Source: Candidatus Kuenenia stuttgartensis
GTDB taxonomy: Bacteria > Pseudomonadota > Alphaproteobacteria > SMXS01
Length of the DNA stretch: 64,000 bases
Reading direction: 5' to 3'
Assembly: GCA_943329845.2 (NCBI GenBank)
Contig: CALQFM020000011.1
Span: 1-64,000, forward strand
The stretch's first letter is position 1; every line of letters begins with the position of its first letter. Under the pieces are notes generated by a model. It had not been told where the DNA came from. It did no database searches and saw only the letters and a program-made list of their open reading frames with translations. Of the stretch, positions 17,552-25,888 are shown piece after piece. Made by a program: the position numbers and the translations under genes.

Positions 17552-18142
17552 CTATGATGCGGCGAGGATTTCGTAGTGGATCGGCTTGAAGGCAAAGTTG
17601 TTGGACTGTTCCGCCGAACACGCCGTCAGCCCGATCAGCAGGTCCATGCGGGCCTGGATCAGGATATGGTCTCCGGCACGGCTCAGGGGCGGCTTCACGC
17701 TCAACTCTCCGGTCTTCCCGTCGATCGGCACGTTCATGAACACGTTGAACGCCGTGGGGATGCCGTCGGTTTCGATGCCGTATGGTTTCAACGCCTCCGC
17801 CAGGTTGCCGAGGCAGCCGCGGTGCGGGTGCTGGTGGCCGTAGATGATCCGGAACGTATCCGCCGAGCAGGGCGTCAGCAGGAAGTCGTGCCGGCCCACC
17901 GTGTCCTCGACGATGTTGAACATCACGCGGCTGCGGTTTGAATAGATCGGATCGCCGACGCCGAGGAATATCTTGCTCAGATAATCGAAGGTGCGGCCGT
18001 TGGAGAGAACCTCGGCGAAGTCGTGCCGGTTGAAAGCGACCAGGTCGGCGACCTGCTCGCCCTGCGGGTCGATGATCTTCAGCCGCTCGCCCGCCCGCAG
18101 CTCGAACGCCGTGCCGGAGCGCGGTGGAATGACGTTGACCAT
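17552..18142 (-). CDS. DUF1989 family (urea carboxylase-associated) protein
   Basis: A 196-residue cytoplasmic protein of the DUF1989 family, which often sits near urea carboxylase and amine-catabolism genes and is thought to bind a metal. Recognisable parts are IPPRSGTAFELRAGERLKI, DPQGEQVADLVAFN, the Cys/His-rich LLTPCSADTF and HPHRGCLGNL, and AFNVFMNV. No urea carboxylase or amidase is nearby. Start choice is open: ATG 18142 has GAGGG just upstream, while ATG 18166 would give an ATGA overlap with the YcgG gene. It clearly belongs to one transcript with its neighbours. Confidence 0.88.
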   Translation of the reverse strand: MVNVIPPRSGTAFELRAGERLKIIDPQGEQVADLVAFNRHDFAEVLSNGRTFDYLSKIFLGVGDPIYSNRSRVMFNIVEDTVGRHDFLLTPCSADTFRIIYGHQHPHRGCLGNLAEALKPYGIETDGIPTAFNVFMNVPIDGKTGELSVKPPLSRAGDHILIQARMDLLIGLTACSAEQSNNFAFKPIHYEILAAS

Positions 18143-18162
18143 GGGTCCCTCACAAGGTGGTC

Positions 18163-18828
18163 TCATACGGGCCGGAACGGGCAGCGCCAGTCCGGGCCGA
18201 CCTGCCGGCCGCTATATTGCGGCGCCTCGCTCTTGGTACCATGTTCCGCCAGCATCGGGTTGGGGAACCCGTCCAGAGCGCCATCGCGCTCGCGGATAGC
18301 GTCCTTCATCCGCTCGTAGCGGCCGTCAGCGCGCAGCATCTCGAACTGCTCGTGCGGATTGAACACGATGGCGGGATGGGCGAAGCGCCGCGCCGTCCGG
18401 CTGGCGTTCGGATGCAATCCGACGACGAAGAACGCCATCCCGCCCAGGCTGAAGCCGAAATGCGGCGAGGTGGGGTCGCGGCTCACCTCCGGGCTCCAGT
18501 CGTAGCACAGCGCGTCGATCCGCTGGAGCGCCGCGAGCCGCTGCCACAGGACGCGCTCGAACTGCGCTTCGTCCATGTCCGCCGGACCTTCGAACACCAC
18601 CGCGAAGCTGCTGAACAGGCTTCGTTCGGCCCGGTAGCGGCCGATGAAATGATAGAGCGCGGTCAGGATCGCCTGGTCGGTCGAAGCGTCGCCGATATTG
18701 CCGGCCTCGACGACGGTGATCTGGTCCCGCGACAGCGCGGATTTGGCGCCGACACACGGAAAGGTTTCGTCGCGGATGAAGTCGGCGAGTTTGTAGGCAA
18801 GCGTCGTCTGTCTCGAGAAGGCTCTCAA
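18163..18828 (-). CDS. YqcI/YcgG family protein, possible haem-dependent N-oxygenase
   Basis: A 221-residue protein of the YqcI/YcgG family. Signatures are FPCVGAKSAL near residue 23, the central F-x-x-F-x-V-V-F-E-G block, and the C-terminal RRFAHPAIVFNPHEQFEMLR. From memory, characterised members act as haem-dependent N-oxygenases in natural-product pathways; I cannot verify this here, and the conserved Cys could be a haem ligand. The start appears to be TTG at 18828 with GAGAGGA in front. It leads a tight four-gene operon with DUF1989, DedA and ATP-grasp genes. The family call is good; the reaction is inference. Confidence 0.82.
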   Translation of the reverse strand: MRAFSRQTTLAYKLADFIRDETFPCVGAKSALSRDQITVVEAGNIGDASTDQAILTALYHFIGRYRAERSLFSSFAVVFEGPADMDEAQFERVLWQRLAALQRIDALCYDWSPEVSRDPTSPHFGFSLGGMAFFVVGLHPNASRTARRFAHPAIVFNPHEQFEMLRADGRYERMKDAIRERDGALDGFPNPMLAEHGTKSEAPQYSGRQVGPDWRCPFRPV

Positions 18829-18836
18829 GGCGTCCT

Positions 18837-18860
18837 CTCAGGCGGTTTTGATTGCCTGAG
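18837..18860. other. Short inverted repeat before the YcgG operon
   Basis: CTCAGGC at 18837-18843 pairs with GCCTGAG at 18854-18860 around a T-rich 10-base loop. It lies between the L,D-transpeptidase gene end and the YcgG gene start, both on the minus strand. It could be a weak terminator for the first or an operator or leader structure for the second. Nothing in the sequence decides between these. Confidence 0.3.
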
Positions 18861-18911
18861 GAACGTCGTGCTTGCGGATCGGGTTCCCCGCCCCGACGAG
18901 AGCGCCGGCGC

Positions 18912-20540
18912 TTAAACCCTTCGTTCGGCGCCCAGCGCCCGCAATAGCGGCGTGTCGCGATTATAGAGGTCCGGGAAAAAGCGCATGGTGCCGTCGCGGT
19001 CCAGCTGGGCCGTCCAGTACATGATGACGACCGGGATGGTGTGCTTGAGCACGATGTTTTGCGTATGGCCCGTCGCCAGGACCTCCTCCACGCGCTCCTT
19101 CGGCCATTCCGCGTCGCCCGCCAGCAGATAATCAGCCAGCATCATCGGGTTTTCGATACGGATGCATCCCGAGCTGGCGGCCCGGTCGGCGCGTTCGAAC
19201 AGCGCCCGGTTCGGGGTGTCGTGCAGGTAGACAGCATGCTCGTTGGGAAACAGGAATTTCACCCTTCCCAGCGAATTGTCCTCTCCGGGCCGCTGGACGA
19301 GATTGTAGGGGAAACGCCGCCTGGCCTGCTGCCAGTCGATGGTGCCCGGATCGACCTCGGCGCCGGCCGCATCGACGACGGCGATATTGTGCGAGGCCAG
19401 GTAGGACGGATCCTTGGCCAGCTTGGGCAGCAGGTCCTGCTTCAGGATCGTCGGCGGCACGGTCCATGTCGGGTTGAGCACCACCGTGCGCATGTTCGAC
19501 TTGAACATGGGAGTCTGGCGGTAGGTTCGCCCGACGACCACGCGGGTATCCCAGACCGGCACGCCGCCCTTGATCACGTAGAGATGGAACCCGGAGATGT
19601 TGACCACGATGAACTCGTCGCCGAGCTGGTTCAGCACCCAGCGGGCCCGCTCCAGGTTGAGCCGGAGCTGGTCGACGCGCTGCTGGGCCGTGACGTTGAG
19701 TTCGGTGACTGTGCGCTTGCCGACCGCGCCGTCGGGGTCGATGCCGTGCAGCTCCTGGAAGCGCTTCAGCGCCGCGACCAGGTCGTCGTCATAGAGGTTG
19801 GCGTCGGCGGGCGTCGTCGTGGTGTATTCGCCGGACGCCGCCAGCCGGATGCGCAGCGCCGCCACCCGCGGATCGGTCATGCCCGGCTTCAGCGTCGGCC
19901 CCGCCTCGATCGTGCCCCAGCCGCCTTCCGCCACATGGGCGCGCTGGGCGGCAAGCGCCTTCTTCAGCTGGCCGTAGAACCAGTGATGCGGGGCCAGGTC
20001 CTTCGCCGCCGCGACAATGTTGTCCTGTGCCGCGACCTGGCTGACCAGCTTGAGAAGGTCTTCCGGCCTGGTGGGCGCGCTGATGTTCCAGTTCGGATCG
20101 AAGCTCCGCGGATCGGTCTTGCCGTAGTGAAGATGGAACGCGAGGCGCGCCAGGGCGTCGGTCGCCAGCAGGTCGAGCCGCGCCGTCTGCGCGGGATCGC
20201 TTCTGTCCGTCGCCTCCATCAGCGCCGTGAGCGACGTCAGGTGATAATCCTCGGGCAGCAGGCCGTCCTCGGTCACCCCGGCGATGGCGCCGGTCAGTGC
20301 CTTCAGGTCGTCCTTGCCCTTCCACAGCGGTTTGTAGTCGCGTTGGGCGTAGAGCGCGGCAAGCAGAGCAGGCTCGGCAAGGGTCGTATCGCCAATCCTG
20401 GGCGACCGGCTTGCGGCGAGGGAGGATGCGAGCCCGCGCAGCGCGTCCTGCGTATCGCCGGCGGCGGCGACCCCAGGGATGAATACACTAAGCAGGAAAA
20501 GCGTGGCGAACAGCCGCCCGGCAAGACGGAAATTTTTCAT
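18912..20540 (-). CDS. L,D-transpeptidase, YcbB/LdtD-like, with peptidoglycan-binding domain
   Basis: An exported enzyme of 542 residues that forms 3-3 peptidoglycan cross-links or attaches proteins to the wall. It has a signal peptide (ATLFLLSVFIPGVAAA), a long N-terminal scaffold domain, and a peptidoglycan-binding segment around residues 235-290 (LKRFQELHGIDPDGAVGKRT). The YkuD catalytic domain follows, from about residue 315 (FIVVNISGFHLYVI), with the active-site motif SSGCIR and the nucleophile Cys at 459. The catalytic His lies in the VYLHDTPNR segment before it. Length and order fit the YcbB type and not the short ErfK type. It stands as its own unit. Confidence 0.94.
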   Translation of the reverse strand: MKNFRLAGRLFATLFLLSVFIPGVAAAGDTQDALRGLASSLAASRSPRIGDTTLAEPALLAALYAQRDYKPLWKGKDDLKALTGAIAGVTEDGLLPEDYHLTSLTALMEATDRSDPAQTARLDLLATDALARLAFHLHYGKTDPRSFDPNWNISAPTRPEDLLKLVSQVAAQDNIVAAAKDLAPHHWFYGQLKKALAAQRAHVAEGGWGTIEAGPTLKPGMTDPRVAALRIRLAASGEYTTTTPADANLYDDDLVAALKRFQELHGIDPDGAVGKRTVTELNVTAQQRVDQLRLNLERARWVLNQLGDEFIVVNISGFHLYVIKGGVPVWDTRVVVGRTYRQTPMFKSNMRTVVLNPTWTVPPTILKQDLLPKLAKDPSYLASHNIAVVDAAGAEVDPGTIDWQQARRRFPYNLVQRPGEDNSLGRVKFLFPNEHAVYLHDTPNRALFERADRAASSGCIRIENPMMLADYLLAGDAEWPKERVEEVLATGHTQNIVLKHTIPVVIMYWTAQLDRDGTMRFFPDLYNRDTPLLRALGAERRV

Positions 20541-20597
20541 TCCGCCATCCTAACGCATGAGTCCTTAAAGAAAAATTACCAGTCGTGGCTGTAGTCG

Positions 20598-21026
20598 CTA
20601 GACGATCTTCACCAGCTCCACGGCGAAGGTCAGCGCCTTGCCGGCCAGTTCGTGGTTGCCGTCCAGGGTCACGGTGTCGTCGTCGAAGTCGATGACGGTG
20701 ACGACCATGGGGCTGCCGCCGGCGCGGCCGGCCTGGAGTTGCAGGCCTTTTTCGACCTTGATGTGGCCGGGAAGCTTGCTGCGCTCGATCTGCTGGATCA
20801 GATGCTCGTTGACCTCGCCATAGGCGTCCTCCGGTTCGATCCGGACGGTGCGGCGCTCGCCTTCCGACAGGCCCGTCACCGCGAGGTCGAAGCCTGGGAT
20901 GACCTGGCCCGCGCCCAGCGTGAACTCCAGCGGCTCGCGGCCGATGGAGCTGTCGAACTGGCTGCCGTCGTCGAGGGTGCCGGTGTAATGGATGTGGACG
21001 GTGTCGCCCGGTTTCGCGATGGCCAT
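20598..21026 (-). CDS. FKBP-type peptidyl-prolyl isomerase, SlyD-like
   Basis: A cytoplasmic folding catalyst of 142 residues. The FKBP core is seen as VHIHYTGTLDDGSQFDSS and LGAGQVIPGFDLAVTGLSEG, followed by the insert-in-flap chaperone domain starting at AYGEVNEHLIQQIE and the returning strand LDGNHELAGKALTF. It lacks the His-rich metal-binding tail of E. coli SlyD. The start at 21026 has GGAG 7 bases upstream; an upstream in-frame ATG at 21044 is less likely. It is followed at 57 bases by the L,D-transpeptidase gene, with no evident functional link. Confidence 0.94.
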   Translation of the reverse strand: MAIAKPGDTVHIHYTGTLDDGSQFDSSIGREPLEFTLGAGQVIPGFDLAVTGLSEGERRTVRIEPEDAYGEVNEHLIQQIERSKLPGHIKVEKGLQLQAGRAGGSPMVVTVIDFDDDTVTLDGNHELAGKALTFAVELVKIV

Positions 21027-21201
21027 GAGGCGCTCCTTGCACAAAGACGAACGCCCGGCATCCGGCCGGGCGTCAATAAGGGTAGGCCGACCCTACGGAG
21101 CGGAAACGGCCCGGGCAAGGATTCTTTCCCGCGCGGCAAGTTTCTTGACGCCGTCCGGCGTGACTGCCAGCGTTTCCGCCGGGGTTGCAGGGGAGACGGA
21201 C

Positions 21202-21648
21202 ATGAACGAGCCGAAGGTCGCGCCAGTGATGAACAAGGGCCTGATGCGCCTGTTCACGTGGCTCAACGTGTTCGTTTACAAGCTGTCCGGCGGGCGGTTG
21301 ATGAACCGGATGTATGGCACGCCGATCTGCCTCGTTACCATGAAAGGTGCCAGGTCCGGCAAAACCCGCACGATCCCGCTGATGTACAACCCGAATGGCG
21401 AGGATGTGATCCTCGTCGCCTCGCTTGGCGGCGCGCCGAAGAACCCGCTGTGGTACTACAATCTGGTGGCCCATCCGGACATCGAGATCCAGGTCGGCGC
21501 GGCGAAGCGGCGAATGCATTGCCGGCAGGCCTCGTCCGACGAAAAGGCGGCGCTGTGGCCGAAGATCGTTGCCAATTTCGCCAGCTACGGCGCCTACCAG
21601 CGGCGGACCGACCGGGATATTCCGGTGATGATCTGCTCGCCGCTCTAA
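21202..21648 (+). CDS. Nitroreductase/deazaflavin-dependent oxidoreductase (DDN-like)
   Basis: A 148-residue split-barrel protein of the DDN family, known mainly from actinobacteria, where members use F420H2 to reduce nitroimidazoles and quinones. Recognisable stretches are LVTMKGARSGKTRTIPL, LVASLGGAPKNPLWYYNLVA and AHPDIEIQVG, then the C-terminal segment YQRRTDRDIPVMI. ATG 21202 has GGGGAG in front. It is a single gene, divergent from the FKBP gene. Whether this organism makes F420 or the protein uses FMN cannot be decided here. Confidence 0.9.
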   Translation: MNEPKVAPVMNKGLMRLFTWLNVFVYKLSGGRLMNRMYGTPICLVTMKGARSGKTRTIPLMYNPNGEDVILVASLGGAPKNPLWYYNLVAHPDIEIQVGAAKRRMHCRQASSDEKAALWPKIVANFASYGAYQRRTDRDIPVMICSPL

Positions 21649-21740
21649 GGAGGCTTGCTTAGCGTAGTGCCAGCGAAATACCCCCGTTAGGCTTTGGAAG
21701 ATTGCCGTCTGGGCAAGTTCCCGTATCAGGGAGAGAAGGA

Positions 21741-21923
21741 ATGAAGACCTTTTACATGGTGGTGGCCGCCTGCTTGCTGGTCGGCTGCCAGAGCGACAAG
21801 GCGGTGAATGCCAAGGCCGATGGCGACAAGCCCGCGACCGAGAACAAGGTCCGCAAGGACTCCGACCGCGACCGCCGGACACAAGCAATCCAGGAACAGT
21901 GGCGCGACCAGGTCCAGCACTGA
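21741..21923 (+). CDS. Small lipoprotein
   Basis: A 60-residue protein with a lipoprotein signal: MKTFYMVVAACLLVGC with the lipobox Cys at 16. The remainder is short, charged and probably disordered (KADGDKPATENKVRKDSDRD). A good ribosome-binding site (GAGAAGGA) precedes the ATG. No function is recognised; it resembles entericidin-like or other small envelope peptides in size only. Confidence 0.65.
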   Translation: MKTFYMVVAACLLVGCQSDKAVNAKADGDKPATENKVRKDSDRDRRTQAIQEQWRDQVQH

Positions 21924-21930
21924 GGGTGGT

Positions 21931-22662
21931 TCAGGGCTTCAATCGCCTGTCGAACATCTCCGACATCTTTCGCCAGGCGATCTCCGCCCGGTCCTTCGCA
22001 TAGGCGGGGCGCTGCGGGAAGCAGAAGCCGTGCTCGGTATCGGGGTGGATCTCGCATTCATAGGACACGCCGTTGTCTTCCAGCGTCTTGGTCAGCGCCG
22101 GAATCACGTCGTCGCTCACCCACGGATCATGCGCGGCGAAACCCAGGTAAAGCTCGCCCTTGATGTTGGGCACCAGCAGGTGCGGCGAGTCCTCCTTGTC
22201 GGTGACGATGCCGACACCGTAGAGCGAGGCGGTCGCGACGATCTTGTCCGGGAAGGTGCCGGCCGCGGCAACCACGTACTGGCCGCTCATGCAGTAGCCG
22301 ACGCAGCCATACGGCGCCTTCACGGCTGGATGCGCGTCCAGGTAGTCGAGCATGCCCTGGGTGTCGCGCATCACCCGGTCGACGTTCAGGGTCGCCATGG
22401 TCGCCATCACCAGCTTGAACACATTGTCGCGGTCCATGGAGAAGTCGAAGCGAAGCTGGCCGTTGCGGTAGTACATGTCGGGCAGCAGGCAGAAATAGCC
22501 CTGCGAGGCGATGCGCCGGGCGAAATCCCGCAACTCCTCGCGGATGCCTGGCGCGTCCATGTACAGGATCACGGCCGGAAACGGGCCCCCGCCATCGGGA
22601 TGGGCGACGAAGCTGCCCATCTTCCCGTCCGGTGTTACCACGTCGATCTCGAACTCGGCCAT
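21931..22662 (-). CDS. Dienelactone hydrolase family protein
   Basis: An alpha/beta hydrolase of 243 residues. The nucleophile elbow is GYCMSG, with a Cys in place of Ser, as in true dienelactone hydrolases (carboxymethylenebutenolidase). The acid is the Asp in AAHDPWV and the base is the His in DTEHGFCFP. It is cytoplasmic, with no signal. Dienelactone hydrolases act in chlorocatechol breakdown, but many family members hydrolyse other esters or lactones, so the exact substrate is open. The start at 22662 follows GGGGAG. It is divergent from the LLM-ECH-ACAD operon across a 99-base promoter region. Confidence 0.92.
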   Translation of the reverse strand: MAEFEIDVVTPDGKMGSFVAHPDGGGPFPAVILYMDAPGIREELRDFARRIASQGYFCLLPDMYYRNGQLRFDFSMDRDNVFKLVMATMATLNVDRVMRDTQGMLDYLDAHPAVKAPYGCVGYCMSGQYVVAAAGTFPDKIVATASLYGVGIVTDKEDSPHLLVPNIKGELYLGFAAHDPWVSDDVIPALTKTLEDNGVSYECEIHPDTEHGFCFPQRPAYAKDRAEIAWRKMSEMFDRRLKP

Positions 22663-22761
22663 GTGCGTCTCCCCGTCGCTGAATCCGGCATGCATTCGTG
22701 ATTGCGTTGGCTATAGTAGCGGCCTCGGGGAAGAGAGAAAGTCATTTCGGGGGAGGACGCC

Positions 22762-23652
22762 ATGCTGATCGGAGCAAGCTTTCCGAGCGTCGAGATCGGT
22801 AACGATCCGGCCGCCATCCGGGACTTCGCGCAGGGCGCCGAAGACCTGGGTTTCGACTACATCACCACGACGGATCATGTCCTGGGCGTCGATCCCAAGG
22901 GCGATCCCAACGTCTTTGCACCCTACAAGCTGGAGGATGCTTTCCACGAGCCGTTCGTGCTCTATGGCTTCATCGCCGCCTGCACGAAGAAGGTCGGGCT
23001 CGCCACCGGCATCCTGATCCTGCCGCAGCGCCAGGCGGTGCTGGTCGCCAAGCAGGCGGCCGAGGTCGATGTGCTGTCGGCAGGCAGGCTGCGTCTGGGC
23101 GTGGGTGTCGGCTGGCAGGCCAGCGAGTACACCGCGCTGGGCATGGACTGGCACAATCGCGGCAAGCGCTCCGAGGAGCAGATCGCCATCATGCGGGCGC
23201 TGTGGATGAACCGGACCACCGCCTTCAAGGGCCAGTACCACGAGATGGCCGAGCAGGGCCTCAACCCGAATTCGGTGCAGAAGCCGATCCCGATCTGGTT
23301 CGGCGGCATGTCGGATGCGGTCGCCGACAGGGTCGGTCGCATCGGCGACGGCTGGATTCCCATCGGCACGCCGGAACAGCTCAAGCCCCAGTTCGAGATC
23401 ATGCACAGGGCCGCCGAGAAGGCAGGTCGCGATCCGAAAAGCATCGGGCTCGAGGCGATGACCGGCTTCCAGAACGCCTTCCGCGACAAGCCCGCCGCCA
23501 CCATGGACCAGGTGCTGAAAGGCGCTTCCATGTGGAAGAACGCGGGCGCCACCCACCTTGCCATCGGCACGTCGATGATCGGCCTGAACACGGATGTCGC
23601 TGCTCACCTCAAGCTGCTGAAAGAGGTGAAGGACGGCGTGCAAGCACTTTGA
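22762..23652 (+). CDS. LLM class (luciferase-like) flavin or F420-dependent oxidoreductase
   Basis: A TIM-barrel oxidoreductase of 296 residues. It shows the start LIGASFPSVEIG, TTDHVLG, ATGILILPQRQAV and LRLGVGVGWQASEY, then PIPIWFGG and a C-terminal conserved T-H-L-A-I-G-T. The ADHV-like H and the VGVGW segment are typical of the F420-type branch. GGGGGAGGA precedes the ATG. It is the first of three genes with an enoyl-CoA hydratase and an acyl-CoA dehydrogenase, which suggests oxidation of an acyl chain or cyclic substrate. The cofactor (FMN or F420) is not resolved. Confidence 0.92.
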   Translation: MLIGASFPSVEIGNDPAAIRDFAQGAEDLGFDYITTTDHVLGVDPKGDPNVFAPYKLEDAFHEPFVLYGFIAACTKKVGLATGILILPQRQAVLVAKQAAEVDVLSAGRLRLGVGVGWQASEYTALGMDWHNRGKRSEEQIAIMRALWMNRTTAFKGQYHEMAEQGLNPNSVQKPIPIWFGGMSDAVADRVGRIGDGWIPIGTPEQLKPQFEIMHRAAEKAGRDPKSIGLEAMTGFQNAFRDKPAATMDQVLKGASMWKNAGATHLAIGTSMIGLNTDVAAHLKLLKEVKDGVQAL

Positions 23653-23683
23653 ATATATCAGGGAAGAGAGAAAGGTAAGTTCC

Positions 23684-24475
23684 GTGGAATACAAGAACAT
23701 GATCATCGAGAAGGACGGCGCCATCGATTGGGTGACGTTCAACCGGCCGGACAATCTGAACGCGCTGAGCCGCCAGTTCGTGCGCGAACTGAACCACTAT
23801 TTCGGCAGCCTGGAGACCAATTACGACGTCCGCGTCGTGGTGCTGAAGGGGAACGGGCGCGCATTCTGTGCCGGCCTCGACATGAAGGACCCGGAGCGGC
23901 CGCTCGACAGCACCACCAACACCGGCATGAAGAGCCAGCGCAATTTCTCCGGCATCGTCATGCGCATGCGCCGCTGCCCGCAGCCGATCATCGGCCTGCT
24001 GCACGGCTACGCGGCCGGCGGCGGTTTCTCCATCGCGCTGGGCTGCGACGTGCGCATCGCCGCCGAGGGCACCAAGATGAACTGCGCCTTCATCAAGATC
24101 GGCCTGTCGGGCTGCGAGATGGGCGCGTCCTACCACCTGCCGCGCCTGGTAGGTACCTCGGTCGCGGCCGAACTGCTGATGACCGGACGCTTCATCGACG
24201 CCAACCGCGCGCTGCGCACCGGCCTGGTGTCGGACGTTGTGCCGATGGACGAACTGGTCGCTGCCGGCAAGTCGCTGGCCGATGACATGATCGCCACCGC
24301 GCCGCTGGGCCTGCGCATGACCAAGGAATGCTTCTGGGCCAATGTGGACGGCAACGACCTCAACAGCGCCATCGCCATGGAGGACCGCAACCAGATCCTC
24401 GCCGTCTCCAACGGCGACGTGGCCGAGGGCATCAAGTCGTTCCTGGAGAAGCGCAAGCCGAACTACGCGGCGTAA
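23684..24475 (+). CDS. Enoyl-CoA hydratase/isomerase family protein
   Basis: A crotonase-fold enzyme of 263 residues. The oxyanion-hole segments are AFCAGLDMKDP and HGYAAGGGFSIALGCD. In the second catalytic region the sequence reads KIGLSGCEMGASYHLPRLVG, with Glu (CEMG) present where hydratases have a catalytic Glu. The start is GTG 23684 after AAAGG; an ATG five codons in is an alternative. It is the second gene of the LLM operon. The likely role is hydration of a 2-enoyl-CoA in a beta-oxidation-like route. Confidence 0.92.
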   Translation: MEYKNMIIEKDGAIDWVTFNRPDNLNALSRQFVRELNHYFGSLETNYDVRVVVLKGNGRAFCAGLDMKDPERPLDSTTNTGMKSQRNFSGIVMRMRRCPQPIIGLLHGYAAGGGFSIALGCDVRIAAEGTKMNCAFIKIGLSGCEMGASYHLPRLVGTSVAAELLMTGRFIDANRALRTGLVSDVVPMDELVAAGKSLADDMIATAPLGLRMTKECFWANVDGNDLNSAIAMEDRNQILAVSNGDVAEGIKSFLEKRKPNYAA

Positions 24476-24496
24476 TTCGAAGCACGGAGGACGGCC

Positions 24497-25663
24497 TTGG
24501 ACTTCTCGCTCACGCCGGAACAGGAGGCCGTCCGCCGCGCCATCGAGAAGCTGTGCGTGCCGTTCGACGATGCCTACTGGCTGGCCCGCGACACCGACGC
24601 GCAATTTCCCGAGGAATTCGTCCGCGCCGTGATCGACGGTGGCTGGCTCGGCATCGCCATGCCGGAGGAGGTCGGCGGCGCGGGCCTCGGCGTCACCGAG
24701 GCGGCGCTGATGATGCACGCCATCAGCCGCTCCGGCGCCGGCTTCTCGGGCGCGTCGGCGGTGCATATGAACATCTTCGGGCTGAACCCGGTCGTGGTGT
24801 TCGGCACCGCGGAGCAGCGCCGGCGCATCCTGCCCCGGATCATCAGGGGCGAGGACCGCGCCTGTTTCGGCGTCACCGAGCCGGATGCGGGCCTCAACAC
24901 CACGGCGATCAAGACCCGGGCCGAGCGCGTGGGCAACGGCTACGTGATCAACGGCAAGAAGGTCTGGACCTCCACCGCCCAGACCGCCAACAAGATCCTG
25001 ATCCTGGTCCGCACAACGCCGCGCGAGCAGTGCGCCAAGCCGACGCTGGGCCTCAGCCTGTTCTACACCGACCTCGACCGCCGTTACTGCGACGTGCGCG
25101 AGATCCACAAGATGGGCCGCGCCTCGGTAGACTCCAACGAGGTGTTCATCGACGGCCTGCCCGTGCCCGAGGAAGACCGGATCGGCGAGGAGGGCAGGGG
25201 CTTCGAGTACCTGCTGCACGGGCTCAACCCGGAACGGGTGCTGATCGCGGCCGAATGCGTCGGCCTCGGCCAGGCGGCGCTGGCCAAGGCGGCGCACTAC
25301 GCGGGCGAGCGGATCGTGTTCGACCGCCCGATCGGCAAGAACCAGGCGGTGCAGCATCCGCTGGCACTGGACTGGATGCAGCTGGAGGCCGCCTTCCTGA
25401 TGGTGCTGAAGGCGGCCAGCCTCTACGACCGCGGCGAGCCCTGCGGCGCCGAGGCCAACGCCGCCAAGTACCTGTCGGCCGAGGCCGGCTTCACCGCCTG
25501 CCAGAACGCGGTGCTGACCCATGGCGGCTTCGGCTACGCCAAGGAATTCCATGTGGAGCGCTACATGCGCGAAAGCATGCTGGGCCGCATCGCGCCGGTC
25601 AGCCCGCACATGATCCTGAACTTCATCGGCGAACGGGTGTTGGGCCTGCCGAAGTCGTATTGA
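24497..25663 (+). CDS. Acyl-CoA dehydrogenase
   Basis: A FAD-dependent acyl-CoA dehydrogenase of 388 residues with full domain order: N-terminal helical DFSLTPEQEAVRRAIEKL, the mid beta domain CFGVTEPDAGLNTTAIKT, and the C-terminal helical bundle with IGKNQAVQHPLA and THGGFGYAKEFHVERYMR. The TTG start at 24497 has CGGAGGA upstream. It closes the three-gene operon with the LLM enzyme and enoyl-CoA hydratase, 21 bases after the latter. It would create the 2,3-double bond that the hydratase then uses. Confidence 0.94.
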   Translation: MDFSLTPEQEAVRRAIEKLCVPFDDAYWLARDTDAQFPEEFVRAVIDGGWLGIAMPEEVGGAGLGVTEAALMMHAISRSGAGFSGASAVHMNIFGLNPVVVFGTAEQRRRILPRIIRGEDRACFGVTEPDAGLNTTAIKTRAERVGNGYVINGKKVWTSTAQTANKILILVRTTPREQCAKPTLGLSLFYTDLDRRYCDVREIHKMGRASVDSNEVFIDGLPVPEEDRIGEEGRGFEYLLHGLNPERVLIAAECVGLGQAALAKAAHYAGERIVFDRPIGKNQAVQHPLALDWMQLEAAFLMVLKAASLYDRGEPCGAEANAAKYLSAEAGFTACQNAVLTHGGFGYAKEFHVERYMRESMLGRIAPVSPHMILNFIGERVLGLPKSY

Positions 25664-25694
25664 GTATTGGTGTCCCCGTCCTTCCACCCTCATG

Positions 25695-25872
25695 ATTGTC
25701 GTCCCGGCGAAAGCCGGGATCCAGTCCCGATGCGGGTAAAACCCTATCCGTGTCCCTGAGCTTGTCGAAGGGCCTGCACGGACGCTGATGCAACGCCCTT
25801 CGACAAGCTCAGGGACACGGTGGAGGTGGTGACCGGCATCTCTGGGTCCCGGCTTTCGCCGGGATTACAATA
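25695..25872. repeat. Nested inverted-repeat composite element
   Basis: Two dispersed repeat types are nested. The outer pair is a palindrome with the core TCCCGGCGAAAGCCGGGA at 25702-25719 and its reverse complement at 25847-25864; similarity extends to about 30 bases on each arm. The inner pair is a perfect 26-bp inverted repeat, 25748-25773 against 25795-25820, with a 21-base spacer and the core CCCTGAGCTTGTCGAAGGG. No open frame for a transposase is present. The element ends just 17 bases before the flippase ATG and may act as a terminator for the acyl-CoA dehydrogenase operon. Related copies occur at 45186 and 46347. Confidence 0.9.
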
Positions 25873-25888
25873 TTTGTTGGTGGACTGT

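Noticed and set aside
23609..25693. A 694-codon open frame on the minus strand
   Set aside because: It lies opposite the enoyl-CoA hydratase and acyl-CoA dehydrogenase genes, which have full family motifs; the antisense product has none.
25695..25872. Insertion sequence or integron-type element
   Set aside because: No transposase or integrase frame and no target-site duplication is visible; the structure is explained by two nested palindromic repeats.
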